Positions 1 to 6,674 of a stretch of DNA of 48,715 nt are shown piece after piece. How positions within the stretch are numbered: the first letter of the stretch is position 1; every line of letters starts with the position of its first letter. Source of the DNA: JBNLAN01 sp050302175. GTDB taxonomy: Bacteria; Pseudomonadota; Zetaproteobacteria; Mariprofundales; Mariprofundaceae. The position numbers were made by a program, and so were the translations under genes. The DNA lies in assembly GCA_050302175.1 (NCBI GenBank), contig JBNLAN010000006.1, positions 1 through 48,715 of the forward strand. The letters run 5' to 3'. The notes below the pieces were generated by a model. It was not told the origin of the DNA and did not search any database. It saw nothing but the letters and a program-made list of their open reading frames with translations.

Positions 1-1
1 T

Positions 2-232
2 GTGCCGGCGGGCATATTTAAGCCGGCGTGGGGCATATTGCTGACGTTCTGTTTTGCCCTGTATGGCAAAGAGCTCCTCTATCTGCCTGAAACCAAACTG
101 GCGTTCATGCTTTTTTTACCATCGGCACTGTGTCTGATGCCGACAGCTATGAAAATAGCCGGCAACCTGGTACCGGATATCGTTAGTCTTGCTGTTGCAC
201 TGAAAAACCGGGTGGAAGAGCGTTTTTTCTGA
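2..232 (+). CDS. hypothetical membrane protein, probably 5' truncated
   Basis: Open frame of 76 codons that begins at the window edge with GTG, so the true start may lie outside. The product is hydrophobic, with two likely membrane segments around residues 10-28 and 33-52, and ends in a charged tail (KNRVEERFF). I do not recognise a family. It could also be the 3' end of a longer gene. Confidence 0.35.
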   Translation: MPAGIFKPAWGILLTFCFALYGKELLYLPETKLAFMLFLPSALCLMPTAMKIAGNLVPDIVSLAVALKNRVEERFF

Positions 233-287
233 TTTTGCCATGTTCGGTAATGAGGCGGATAAAGTATCAGAATTGGGAGAGTGAACA

Positions 288-518
288 TTGATATACCCTC
301 CATATGATCGCCCGTTTAGAAAAATGCATCCTGTTACACTTATCCTACACTTAGTTGCGGGTCTAATTATTCTTTATCTGTGGGTCAATTGGGTTACTAA
401 TTTGGTAGGGTTTATCTTTATTACTCAATTTCTGAGGGGAATATACTTTCGATATGTTGCGTACAAAAAGTTACGGGACATTAGTGAGATTAGAAAGTTG
501 CAGTCCGCTAAGCACTGA
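288..518 (+). CDS. small hypothetical membrane protein
   Basis: 76 residues from a TTG start preceded by a GGGAGAG ribosome-binding site 8 nt upstream; an in-frame ATG lies at 324. One long or two short membrane segments cover residues about 15-47, followed by a basic cytoplasmic tail rich in Lys/Arg. The DNA is clearly AT-richer than the trp genes downstream, as is the next gene. Located 91 nt before the cyclase-like gene on the same strand. No family recognised; a membrane partner of the neighbour is possible but unproven. Confidence 0.45.
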   Translation: MIYPPYDRPFRKMHPVTLILHLVAGLIILYLWVNWVTNLVGFIFITQFLRGIYFRYVAYKKLRDISEIRKLQSAKH

Positions 519-609
519 AGCTTTGAATATCCTCCGGTCATAAGCGGGAACTCGAAAATTAAAACAATTAGACTACAGTGATTATCTGGGGGGTTAGGGG
601 GCGAGCGCC

Positions 610-1455
610 ATGACATCTACTATTTTACATTTTGAGAATCGACTTATTGCAATGTTGGATGTGCTTGGACTATCGATCCAGATTCAAGACAAGTCAGCTC
701 TCCCTAATGTAATAGATAACTACAAGCAACTAATCATGGAGGCACGTAAAATACAAAGCTCTAGCACGATACCGGGTAGTAAAGAGCCTGAAGACTTGGG
801 TTTTGAGATTGGTGAGTTTGTATTTGACACTGTAGTTATAGTGTCATATCCGGTGGATGTAAAAAACACCTGCAACTTTATTAGATCAATCGTCCAACTA
901 ATGGAAAAATTCGCTAAGGCGCAAATGCCTTTGCGTGGTGCAATAGGGGTAGGCGACTATTGTGCAAATACAGAAGTGAATGTTTTTTTAAGTGATGTTT
1001 TTAAGCGCTTAGATAATGAAGAGAAAAGACAGAATTGGACTGGCTGCGTCCTTCTTCCCGAAGTTGAAGATCAAGTATTATCGGATTTGGTAGGATTTGC
1101 ACCGGATAATCCCAAACAATCAGATATTCTGCACAAGTATTCTGTTCCATTTAAAGAAAACGAAGTGGAAAATAGGTGGTGTTTAAATTGGAGCTACCTT
1201 CTCACGGCGCGTGAAACAGATTCTCTATTAGAATATATGCAAGGAGACTGTGCCAAACATGTGAACACGCTTGCATACATTAAGCACATAGAATCTTTGC
1301 CTGATGATGCTCAGCGGTTACCGCCCGAGTTTTTTCCAGCAATAAAATTGAAAGCCATAAAAACACGGTCATCAATGCGAATCTGCTTTGAGGACGAACA
1401 TGGGGAACCAACAGAACCAGGATGCAAATCATGGACTATCGGTGTTACCGAATGA
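610..1455 (+). CDS. class III nucleotidyl-cyclase-like protein
   Basis: 281 residues. The pattern fits bacterial single-domain cyclase-homology proteins: a first strand with a metal-type Asp (MLDVLGLS, Asp17), a second Asp on the hairpin strand (FDTVVIVS, Asp73), then an LRGAIGVGDY strand (Arg109) and a conserved block around FLSDVFKRL. In class III cyclases two Asp residues bind the catalytic metals, so both metal ligands may be present. No regulatory or membrane domain is visible in the chain. Base composition is AT-rich relative to the surrounding operons, which suggests acquisition. Family placement is by motif only; it may be a non-catalytic homologue. Related stand-alone cyclases work in the Pycsar anti-phage system, but no clear cyclic-nucleotide effector gene is adjacent. 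Confidence 0.6.
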   Translation: MTSTILHFENRLIAMLDVLGLSIQIQDKSALPNVIDNYKQLIMEARKIQSSSTIPGSKEPEDLGFEIGEFVFDTVVIVSYPVDVKNTCNFIRSIVQLMEKFAKAQMPLRGAIGVGDYCANTEVNVFLSDVFKRLDNEEKRQNWTGCVLLPEVEDQVLSDLVGFAPDNPKQSDILHKYSVPFKENEVENRWCLNWSYLLTARETDSLLEYMQGDCAKHVNTLAYIKHIESLPDDAQRLPPEFFPAIKLKAIKTRSSMRICFEDEHGEPTEPGCKSWTIGVTE

Positions 1456-1475
1456 CCGCTTTTGGCCGGAAGCGG
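1456..1475 (+). other. hairpin just after the cyclase-like gene
   Basis: CCGCTT (1456-1461) and AAGCGG (1470-1475) are perfect inverted arms around TTGGCCGG, starting right after the stop codon. There is no T tract, so it is not a typical intrinsic terminator. The tract GGAAGCGGACATT that follows resembles short dispersed fragments seen in many proteobacterial genomes; that resemblance is from memory. Confidence 0.35.
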
Positions 1476-1492
1476 ACATTTGAAAATAATGG

Positions 1493-1924
1493 TTAGTTTC
1501 TAGTGGAGAGATAACTGGAAAAAGCTCCGCACACACCTCCCAGAAGGGCAAAGAGAGCCAAAAGTGGCAAGGAGCCCGGTTGGTATGCCCATTCATAGCC
1601 CATACATACAAAAAACAGAGGTGGGATGATCATCCCAATACTTCCAGCAATAAATATGTTGTTTTTATGAGCTTTCTCCAACAAAAGCAGAATAGAAAAC
1701 CCGATCGTTAAATTTACCACTAAACTCGCTATCAAAGCCCAGAAAGTAACCGTCATCAGTCCAAATAGATCTACTCCGAACGTTGATTTGGATGGGTTGA
1801 GAAAAACAACAAACGGCCACAATAAAAGTGCCAGAAGCGGAGTTGTTAAACTCGCAAGAAAACAAGCTCTAAAATATCGGGCAATTGGAAATTTGACTGC
1901 CTGCGCTTGGTCAAAATCAGTCAT
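1493..1924 (-). CDS. hypothetical four-helix membrane protein
   Basis: 143 residues with about four membrane segments (residues about 21-43, 55-82, 90-108, 119-138). ATG start only 7 nt downstream of the trpC stop on the same strand, so it may be the last gene of the trp transcript, although its codon use is AT-richer. It lies tail to tail with the cyclase-like gene, 37 nt apart. No family recognised. Confidence 0.55.
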   Translation of the reverse strand: MTDFDQAQAVKFPIARYFRACFLASLTTPLLALLLWPFVVFLNPSKSTFGVDLFGLMTVTFWALIASLVVNLTIGFSILLLLEKAHKNNIFIAGSIGMIIPPLFFVCMGYEWAYQPGSLPLLALFALLGGVCGAFSSYLSTRN

Positions 1925-1930
1925 TGGGAG

Positions 1931-2716
1931 TTAGCTGATTAGTTCCGAGAGCGCTGCCCCTGGGTCAGGCTGGCGCATCAGCGACTCACCAATCAAGAAG
2001 CCGTAAACGCCGTTCTCTTGCATGTGCGCCACATCGTCGCGGGTGAAGATGCCGGACTCGGTGATCACAGTGCGCCCCTCCGGGATCAAGCCGAGCAGGC
2101 CGACGGTGGTCTCCAATGAAGTGTTGAAGGTGTGCAGGTCGCGGTTGTTGATGCCGATGAGCTGCGTATCGAGCTTTAGCGCCCGCTCCAGTTCCTCGGC
2201 GTTGTGCACTTCGGGCAATACCGATAGACCCATCTCGGCCGCGGTGGCGGCCAGCTCGGCAGCCAATGCATCGTCCACCATGGCGAGGATAATCAAAATA
2301 GCGTCCGCACCCATCGCACGCGCTTCGATGATCTGGTACGGATCCAGCATGAAATCCTTACGCAGGATCGGAATGCCAACGTTTTGCCGGATATCATGCA
2401 CGTACTGGTCGGCACCCTGGAAATACTTCACGTCAGTCAGCACGGAGAGACAGGTGGCGCCGTTCGCCTCGTAGCTTTTGGCGATAGCAACCGGATCGAA
2501 ATCGGGGCGGATTACACCCTTGGATGGCGAGGCCTTCTTTACCTCGGCAATGACCGCAGTTTCCTTAGCGGCCACCTTGGCAGTCAGTGCGCCGGCAAAG
2601 CCCTTCGGATTGCGTGCCGAGGCGAATTCGCGCAGCTCCTCTTCCGAAAACCGGCGTTTGCATGCGGCAACCCAATCACGTTTGTAGGCAGCGATTTCAT
2701 TGAGGATTGAACTCAT
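1931..2716 (-). CDS. trpC: indole-3-glycerol-phosphate synthase
   Basis: 261 residues, the usual length of a monofunctional IGPS. It converts 1-(2-carboxyphenylamino)-1-deoxyribulose-5-phosphate to indole-3-glycerol phosphate, the fourth step of tryptophan synthesis. TIM-barrel motifs are visible in order: AEVKKASPSKG (catalytic Lys region and phosphate site), LSVLTDVKYFQG, ILRKDFMLDPYQI (catalytic Lys), LPEVHN, IGINNRDL and VITESGI, ending with FLIGESLMRQPDPG. ATG overlaps the TGA of the upstream membrane-protein gene (ATGA), so translation is probably coupled. Confidence 0.97.
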   Translation of the reverse strand: MSSILNEIAAYKRDWVAACKRRFSEEELREFASARNPKGFAGALTAKVAAKETAVIAEVKKASPSKGVIRPDFDPVAIAKSYEANGATCLSVLTDVKYFQGADQYVHDIRQNVGIPILRKDFMLDPYQIIEARAMGADAILIILAMVDDALAAELAATAAEMGLSVLPEVHNAEELERALKLDTQLIGINNRDLHTFNTSLETTVGLLGLIPEGRTVITESGIFTRDDVAHMQENGVYGFLIGESLMRQPDPGAALSELIS

Positions 2717-3240
2717 GGATTTACGCTCCTTAGCTGATCCAGTGCAAGTTTAAGCTTTTTCAAGTTATCACTATCGGATTCGATATGTGGAACCGGAAGA
2801 ATAATTTCACGCACATCATTGAAAGTGCGGAAAACGATTGCATAGAACTTGCGCTTTTGTTCGTTGCAGATGCACCAGCGCTTTTCGAGCTTTATCGAAG
2901 GAATCTCTATGCTCGTAAGCGGGTAGTATTTTCCATTTTTGAACTCTTCAATGAGATCATAGGAAATGCCGTCGTCAGAGATAGAGACTCTGCCGGCATG
3001 ATACTGTTTGGCTTTCTTATTCCTGTTTTCATCAAACTTAATCCAAGCGATTGCAACCAAAGTAATCACGAAGAGGAGCAGCAAATATTCAGGGATACTA
3101 AAATTATCCGGCTTCAATTTCAGGAGGATATAGGTAACGAAAGAGAATGCGAAAGCAGCGGTTAATCTCTCGACCCATTTGGGTAGCGGTTGCAGACGAC
3201 TGTGTTCCGCCATGGACCAAGACCAATAAATGTTCGGCAT
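2713..3240 (-). CDS. membrane protein of unknown function inside the trp operon
   Basis: 175 residues from ATG at 3240, which overlaps the last base of the trpD stop (TAATG); its own TGA overlaps the trpC ATG. An upstream in-frame start would run back into trpD and is rejected. Two membrane helices (about residues 25-40 and 48-66, with a short turn) are followed by a Lys-rich linker and a soluble domain of about 100 residues with alternating strands (VSISDDGISYDLIEEFKNG, IEIPSIKLEKRW, KFYAIVFRTF, REIILPV) and a C-terminal helix. The shape resembles bacterial PH-like domains, but this is only a guess. AT-richer than trpD and trpC. I know no tryptophan enzyme like it. Confidence 0.75.
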   Translation of the reverse strand: MPNIYWSWSMAEHSRLQPLPKWVERLTAAFAFSFVTYILLKLKPDNFSIPEYLLLLFVITLVAIAWIKFDENRNKKAKQYHAGRVSISDDGISYDLIEEFKNGKYYPLTSIEIPSIKLEKRWCICNEQKRKFYAIVFRTFNDVREIILPVPHIESDSDNLKKLKLALDQLRSVNP

Positions 3241-4265
3241 TAGCGATTCGTAAATTCGACCAGCGCCTCGAGCTTGGCCTGTGCCTTGCCTGAGTCGATG
3301 GCTTCGGCGGCGAGCTTCAGTCCTTCGGGGATGCTGTCGGCCTTGCCGGCTACCCACAGCGCTGCGGCTGCATTGATGAGCACGATATCGCGGCCCGCGC
3401 CCGATTGGCCCGCGAGGATATGGCGGATGATGGCTGCATTCTGTTTCACATCGCCGCCGGCAATGGCCTCGGGCGTGGCATAGGGCATGCCGAAGGCGGC
3501 TGGATCGATTTCAAACGATTTTGCTTCTTTGCCTTCCTCGACAAGGATGGCATCGGTGATGGTGGTGGTGGTGATCTCATCCATGCCGTCGCGACCGTGC
3601 ACCACCAGCGCGCGTTTCACACCGAGTCTGGAGAGTGCACCGGCGACCAGGTCGAGCTTGTCGCGGCCATAAACGCCGAGCACCTGGTATTCGGCGCCGG
3701 CCGGGTTGGTTAGCGGCCCCAGCAGATTGAACACGGTGCGCACACCCATTTCGCGGCGCGCGGGGCCCGCATGCTTCATGGCCGGGTGCAAGGCCTGGGC
3801 GAACAGGAAGCCGATACCGGTTTCATCGATGCAGTCGGCGACTTTCTCAGGCGCGATACCGAGACTCACGCCCAGAGCCTCCAGCACGTCGGCGCTACCG
3901 GAGCGGGAGGAGATGGCGCGGTTGCCATGCTTGGCGACCGCTACCCCGGCTGCCGCCACCACGAAGGCGACCGTGGTGGAGATATTAAGGGTGCTCACGC
4001 CGGAACCACCGGTGCCGCAGGTATCGATCAGCGGATGGGCTTTCGGATGGATACGAGTGGATGCGGCACGCATGGCACGCGCAGCACCTGCGACCACCTC
4101 CGGGCTTTCACCGCGGATGGAGAGGCCCATCAATAATGCCCCAATCTGCGCGGGCGTGGCTTCACCCTGCATGATTTCGGAGAATACTTTTTCGGTCTCC
4201 TCGGCGGAGAAATCGTGGTTTCCTGCCTGCAACTGCTTGATGGCTTGCTGGATGTTTGTGCTCAT
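3240..4265 (-). CDS. trpD: anthranilate phosphoribosyltransferase
   Basis: 341 residues from the ATG at 4265 that overlaps the trpG stop (ATGA); longer upstream reading frames run into trpG and are not used. It transfers phosphoribose from PRPP to anthranilate, step two of the pathway. Family motifs: LLMGLSIRGES, the PRPP/glycine loop DTCGTGGSG with NISTT, KHGNRAISSRSGSADVLEALG, LFAQALHPAMKHAGPARREMGVRTVFNLLGPLTNPA, and VHGRDGMDEI. All key residues look intact. Length is normal for a stand-alone TrpD. Confidence 0.97.
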   Translation of the reverse strand: MSTNIQQAIKQLQAGNHDFSAEETEKVFSEIMQGEATPAQIGALLMGLSIRGESPEVVAGAARAMRAASTRIHPKAHPLIDTCGTGGSGVSTLNISTTVAFVVAAAGVAVAKHGNRAISSRSGSADVLEALGVSLGIAPEKVADCIDETGIGFLFAQALHPAMKHAGPARREMGVRTVFNLLGPLTNPAGAEYQVLGVYGRDKLDLVAGALSRLGVKRALVVHGRDGMDEITTTTITDAILVEEGKEAKSFEIDPAAFGMPYATPEAIAGGDVKQNAAIIRHILAGQSGAGRDIVLINAAAALWVAGKADSIPEGLKLAAEAIDSGKAQAKLEALVEFTNR

Positions 4266-4831
4266 AGCGTGATCTCCAGAAAGTTTCTCAGCATGTCGTG
4301 ACCATGCTCGGTAAGAATCGATTCGGGATGGAACTGCACGCCGAAGGTCGGGTGCTCGACATGCGCCAGCCCCATAAGCTCGCCTTCCGGCGTCCAGGCG
4401 GTGCGGCGCAAGCAATCGGGTAGCGGTTCCTCGACCACCAGCGAGTGGTAGCGGGTAGCAGTGAAGGGGGATGGCAGTTCCGCAAAAACGCCGGTGCCAT
4501 CGTGTTCTATCAGGCTGGTTTTGCCGTGCATCAGGCGCGGCGCACGGATGACGTTGCCGCCGAAGGCTTCGCCGATGGATTGGTGGCCCAGGCAGACGCC
4601 CAGGATCGGAATCTGACCGGAGAAGCGGCGGATCAGTTCCACAGAGATGCCTGCTTCGTGCGGAGTACAGGGGCCGGGCGAGATCAGGATATGATTTGGC
4701 TTCATGTTAGCGATTTCGTTGAGGCTGATGGCATCGTTGCGGAAAACCTCGGGGTGTTCGCCGAGCTCGCCCAGGTACTGCACCAGGTTGAAGGTGAACG
4801 AGTCGTAGTTATCGATGACCAGCATTGTCAT
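4262..4831 (-). CDS. trpG: anthranilate synthase component II (glutamine amidotransferase)
   Basis: 189 residues. Class I glutamine amidotransferase that supplies ammonia to TrpE. Triad visible: Cys80 in GVCLGHQ, His167 and Glu169 in VQFHPES. The N-terminus MLVIDNYDSFTFNLVQ is typical; starts at 4831 or 4825 (both ATG) are possible, and 4831 has a GGAGG ribosome-binding site at suitable spacing. That site lies in the loop of a perfect hairpin (separate entry). Such subunits often also serve PabB in folate synthesis; no pabB lies here. Confidence 0.96.
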   Translation of the reverse strand: MTMLVIDNYDSFTFNLVQYLGELGEHPEVFRNDAISLNEIANMKPNHILISPGPCTPHEAGISVELIRRFSGQIPILGVCLGHQSIGEAFGGNVIRAPRLMHGKTSLIEHDGTGVFAELPSPFTATRYHSLVVEEPLPDCLRRTAWTPEGELMGLAHVEHPTFGVQFHPESILTEHGHDMLRNFLEITL

Positions 4832-4852
4832 GCCGTACCTCCATGTACGGCA
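4831..4852 (-). promoter_or_regulatory. hairpin enclosing the trpG ribosome-binding site
   Basis: TGCCGTAC and GTACGGCA form a perfect 8-bp stem around a 6-nt loop. Read on the minus strand the loop and adjoining stem carry ATGGAGGT, the Shine-Dalgarno of trpG, and the distal stem strand ends at the first base of the trpG ATG. The structure could present or occlude the site and so set the TrpE:TrpG ratio. Seen in sequence; the regulatory role is inference. Confidence 0.6.
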
Positions 4853-4864
4853 CCCTGCGGGCGT

Positions 4865-4890
4865 GCAATTTTTCTGGCGCGAAAAATTGT
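4865..4890 (-). promoter_or_regulatory. second hairpin in the trpE-trpG gap
   Basis: CAATTTTTC (4866-4874) and GAAAAATTG (4881-4889) are perfect 9-bp arms around a 6-nt loop, extendable by a G-U pair. It sits between the trpE stop and the trpG leader hairpin. It has no T tract after it, so it is more likely an RNA-processing or translational element than a terminator. Confidence 0.5.
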
Positions 4891-4894
4891 CATT

Positions 4895-6346
4895 TTAGCG
4901 GTGCTCCGTGGTGGTTTCGGTTTTCTGAATTTGTGCAAGGGATACGGAGCGGAACATGGCGGTGGCCTTGTTGACGCACTCCAGGTGTTCGTTTTCAGGG
5001 ACTGAATCGGCGACGATGCCGGCGCCGGCCTGAACATCCACCATGCCGCCGCGAATGATAGCGGTGCGGATAATGATGGCTGTATCCATCTGTTTGCCGC
5101 CGAACGAGATATAGCCGATGCAGCCACCGTAGGCGCCGCGGGCTTCAGGCTCCAGTTCGTCGATGATCTGCATAGCGCGAATCTTCGGTGCGCCCGAGAG
5201 GGTGCCGGCCGGGAAGGTGGCGGCCAGCAGTTCAAGCGCATCGACATTATCGCGCAGCGTGCCTTCCACCTGCGACACGATATGCATGACGTGCGAGTAA
5301 CGTTCGATGGCCATCATGTCGGAGACATGCACGCTGCCGTAATTGCAGACGCGTCCGAGATCATTGCGTCCGAGATCGACCAGCATGATGTGCTCGGCAC
5401 ACTCTTTGGCATCCGCCAATAGCTCCATTTCCAACGCGTGATCTTCAGCTTCGCTTTTGCCGCGCGGGCGGGTGCCTGCGATGGGGCGCACGATGGCGGT
5501 GTCGTCTGTTTTTCGTACCAGAATCTCCGGCGAGGAGCCCACGAGTATGGTGTCGCCGATATGCAGGTAGAAGAGGTAGGGCGATGGGTTGATATGGCGC
5601 ACGGCACGGTAGATGGCCAGCGGGTCGCAATCGAGGGGAGTGGAAAACCGCTGCGACAGCACCACCTGAAAGATATCGCCGGCGAGGATGTACTCCTTGG
5701 CTTTCTCGACCATTGCTTCATAATCCCCTTGCGGGATATGCGGCTGGGTGGATGTGCTGCCGGTAGCCAGGCGTATGGCTTCGGAGTCGAGGCTCATCGG
5801 TTCCGGTGTCGGGTTCTGTTGCAGCTGCGTGGCAATCAGGTCGAGTTGCTGGCTGGCAAGTTCGGCATCATCACCGAGAACGCACAGGTGCATCACACCC
5901 TTGAGGTTGTCCATGACGATAAAACGGTCCACCAGCATGAACGCCGCCAGTGGCGCTTCGGTTTCATGCGCAGGCACGCCCGGCTCGAAACGGTGAATGA
6001 TGTCGTAAGAAAAATAGCCGACCGCCCCGCCGGAAAACGGCAGGTCGTCGGCATCGAGTGTGGCATCGTGCTCAATCACTTCGTTGCGAATCCAGTCGAG
6101 GATGTCCACACCTTTGTGCTGCACCGTTTCGCTGCCACGGGGCTGGATATGCAGGGCATGTTGCTGTTCGATGGCCGTATGCGAAGGCTCAAAACCGATG
6201 ATGCTGTAGCGTCCCCAGTGCTCTCCGCCCTCGGCGCTTTCAAACAGGAAGCAGTCACCGCTGCCGCGCAGCCGGGCAAAAACCGACACGGGTGTATCAC
6301 AGTCGGCAGAGAGGGTACGGCGGTAGAGTTTCAAGGGTCTCTTCAT
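4895..6346 (-). CDS. trpE: anthranilate synthase component I
   Basis: 483 residues, ATG at 6346. It makes anthranilate from chorismate with ammonia from TrpG. The N-terminal half carries a feedback-site-like LFESAEGGEHWGRYSIIG (typically LLES in the family). The C-terminal chorismate-binding domain shows GDIFQVVLSQRF, PSPYLFYLHIG, VGSSPEILVR, IAGTRPRG, ELLADAKECAEHIMLVDLGRNDLGRV, ERYSHVMHIVSQVEG, FPAGTLSGAPKIRAMQII, RGAYGGCIGYI and VQAGAGIVADS. First gene of the trp operon; the rest of the pathway (trpF, trpB, trpA) is not in the window. Confidence 0.97.
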   Translation of the reverse strand: MKRPLKLYRRTLSADCDTPVSVFARLRGSGDCFLFESAEGGEHWGRYSIIGFEPSHTAIEQQHALHIQPRGSETVQHKGVDILDWIRNEVIEHDATLDADDLPFSGGAVGYFSYDIIHRFEPGVPAHETEAPLAAFMLVDRFIVMDNLKGVMHLCVLGDDAELASQQLDLIATQLQQNPTPEPMSLDSEAIRLATGSTSTQPHIPQGDYEAMVEKAKEYILAGDIFQVVLSQRFSTPLDCDPLAIYRAVRHINPSPYLFYLHIGDTILVGSSPEILVRKTDDTAIVRPIAGTRPRGKSEAEDHALEMELLADAKECAEHIMLVDLGRNDLGRVCNYGSVHVSDMMAIERYSHVMHIVSQVEGTLRDNVDALELLAATFPAGTLSGAPKIRAMQIIDELEPEARGAYGGCIGYISFGGKQMDTAIIIRTAIIRGGMVDVQAGAGIVADSVPENEHLECVNKATAMFRSVSLAQIQKTETTTEHR

Positions 6347-6394
6347 ATTGACAAGGTTTGGAGGCTGTGGCTCAATGCGCCCCCTCGATTGATT

Positions 6395-6420
6395 GGCTGA
6401 TTCATTGAGGGCTGATTCAT
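6395..6420. repeat. tandem GGCTGATTCAT repeat upstream of trpE
   Basis: Two perfect copies of GGCTGATTCAT (6395-6405 and 6410-6420) with a 15-bp period, in the 83-bp space between trpE (minus) and tRNA-Ala (plus). Their position in a divergent promoter region would suit regulator half-sites, but no matching known operator is recognised and chance is not excluded. Confidence 0.4.
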
Positions 6421-6429
6421 CGAGAAAAC

Positions 6430-6505
6430 GGGGCCATAGCTCAGCTGGGAGAGCGCCTGCATGGCATGCAGGAGGTCAGCGGTTCGATCCCGCTTGGCTC
6501 CACCA
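6430..6505 (+). tRNA. tRNA-Ala (anticodon GGC)
   Basis: 76 nt, complete cloverleaf with encoded CCA. Acceptor GGGGCCA pairs with TGGCTCC (one G-U), D arm GCTCAGCTGGGAGAGC, anticodon stem CTGCA/TGCAG with loop carrying GGC, variable loop AGGTC, T arm with GGTTCGATCCC. Reads GCC/GCU alanine codons. Followed by an intrinsic terminator. Confidence 0.97.
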
Positions 6506-6516
6506 TCCAAACAAAG

Positions 6517-6543
6517 ACCGGGCGCATTGCGTCCGGTTTTTTT
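6517..6543 (+). terminator. intrinsic terminator of tRNA-Ala
   Basis: ACCGGGCG pairs with CGTCCGGT (one G-U) around a CATTG loop, followed by seven T residues. Confidence 0.9.
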
Positions 6544-6624
6544 ATGCGCAAATCCCAAAAACGATTTCATCGCCGGCAAGCTACGTATTACACCGCAGGC
6601 GGGCAATGTTCGATGCTGCGGCGA

Positions 6625-6653
6625 CAAAAAAAGAGGGCGCCGAAGCGCCCTCT
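6625..6653 (-). terminator. intrinsic terminator of ppiD
   Basis: On the minus strand AGAGGGCGC and GCGCCCTCT form a perfect 9-bp stem closed by a TTCG tetraloop, followed by seven T residues. It lies 22 nt after the ppiD stop and faces the tRNA terminator. Confidence 0.92.
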
Positions 6654-6674
6654 GATGGATCGTTTCACGACAGC

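Noticed and set aside
610..1455. Calling this locus a Pycsar defence system
   Set aside because: No adjacent gene has a visible cyclic-nucleotide-binding or TIR effector; kept only as a low-confidence idea.
2022..2710. Plus-strand ORFs opposite trpC
   Set aside because: They are antisense shadows with biased composition and no family match.
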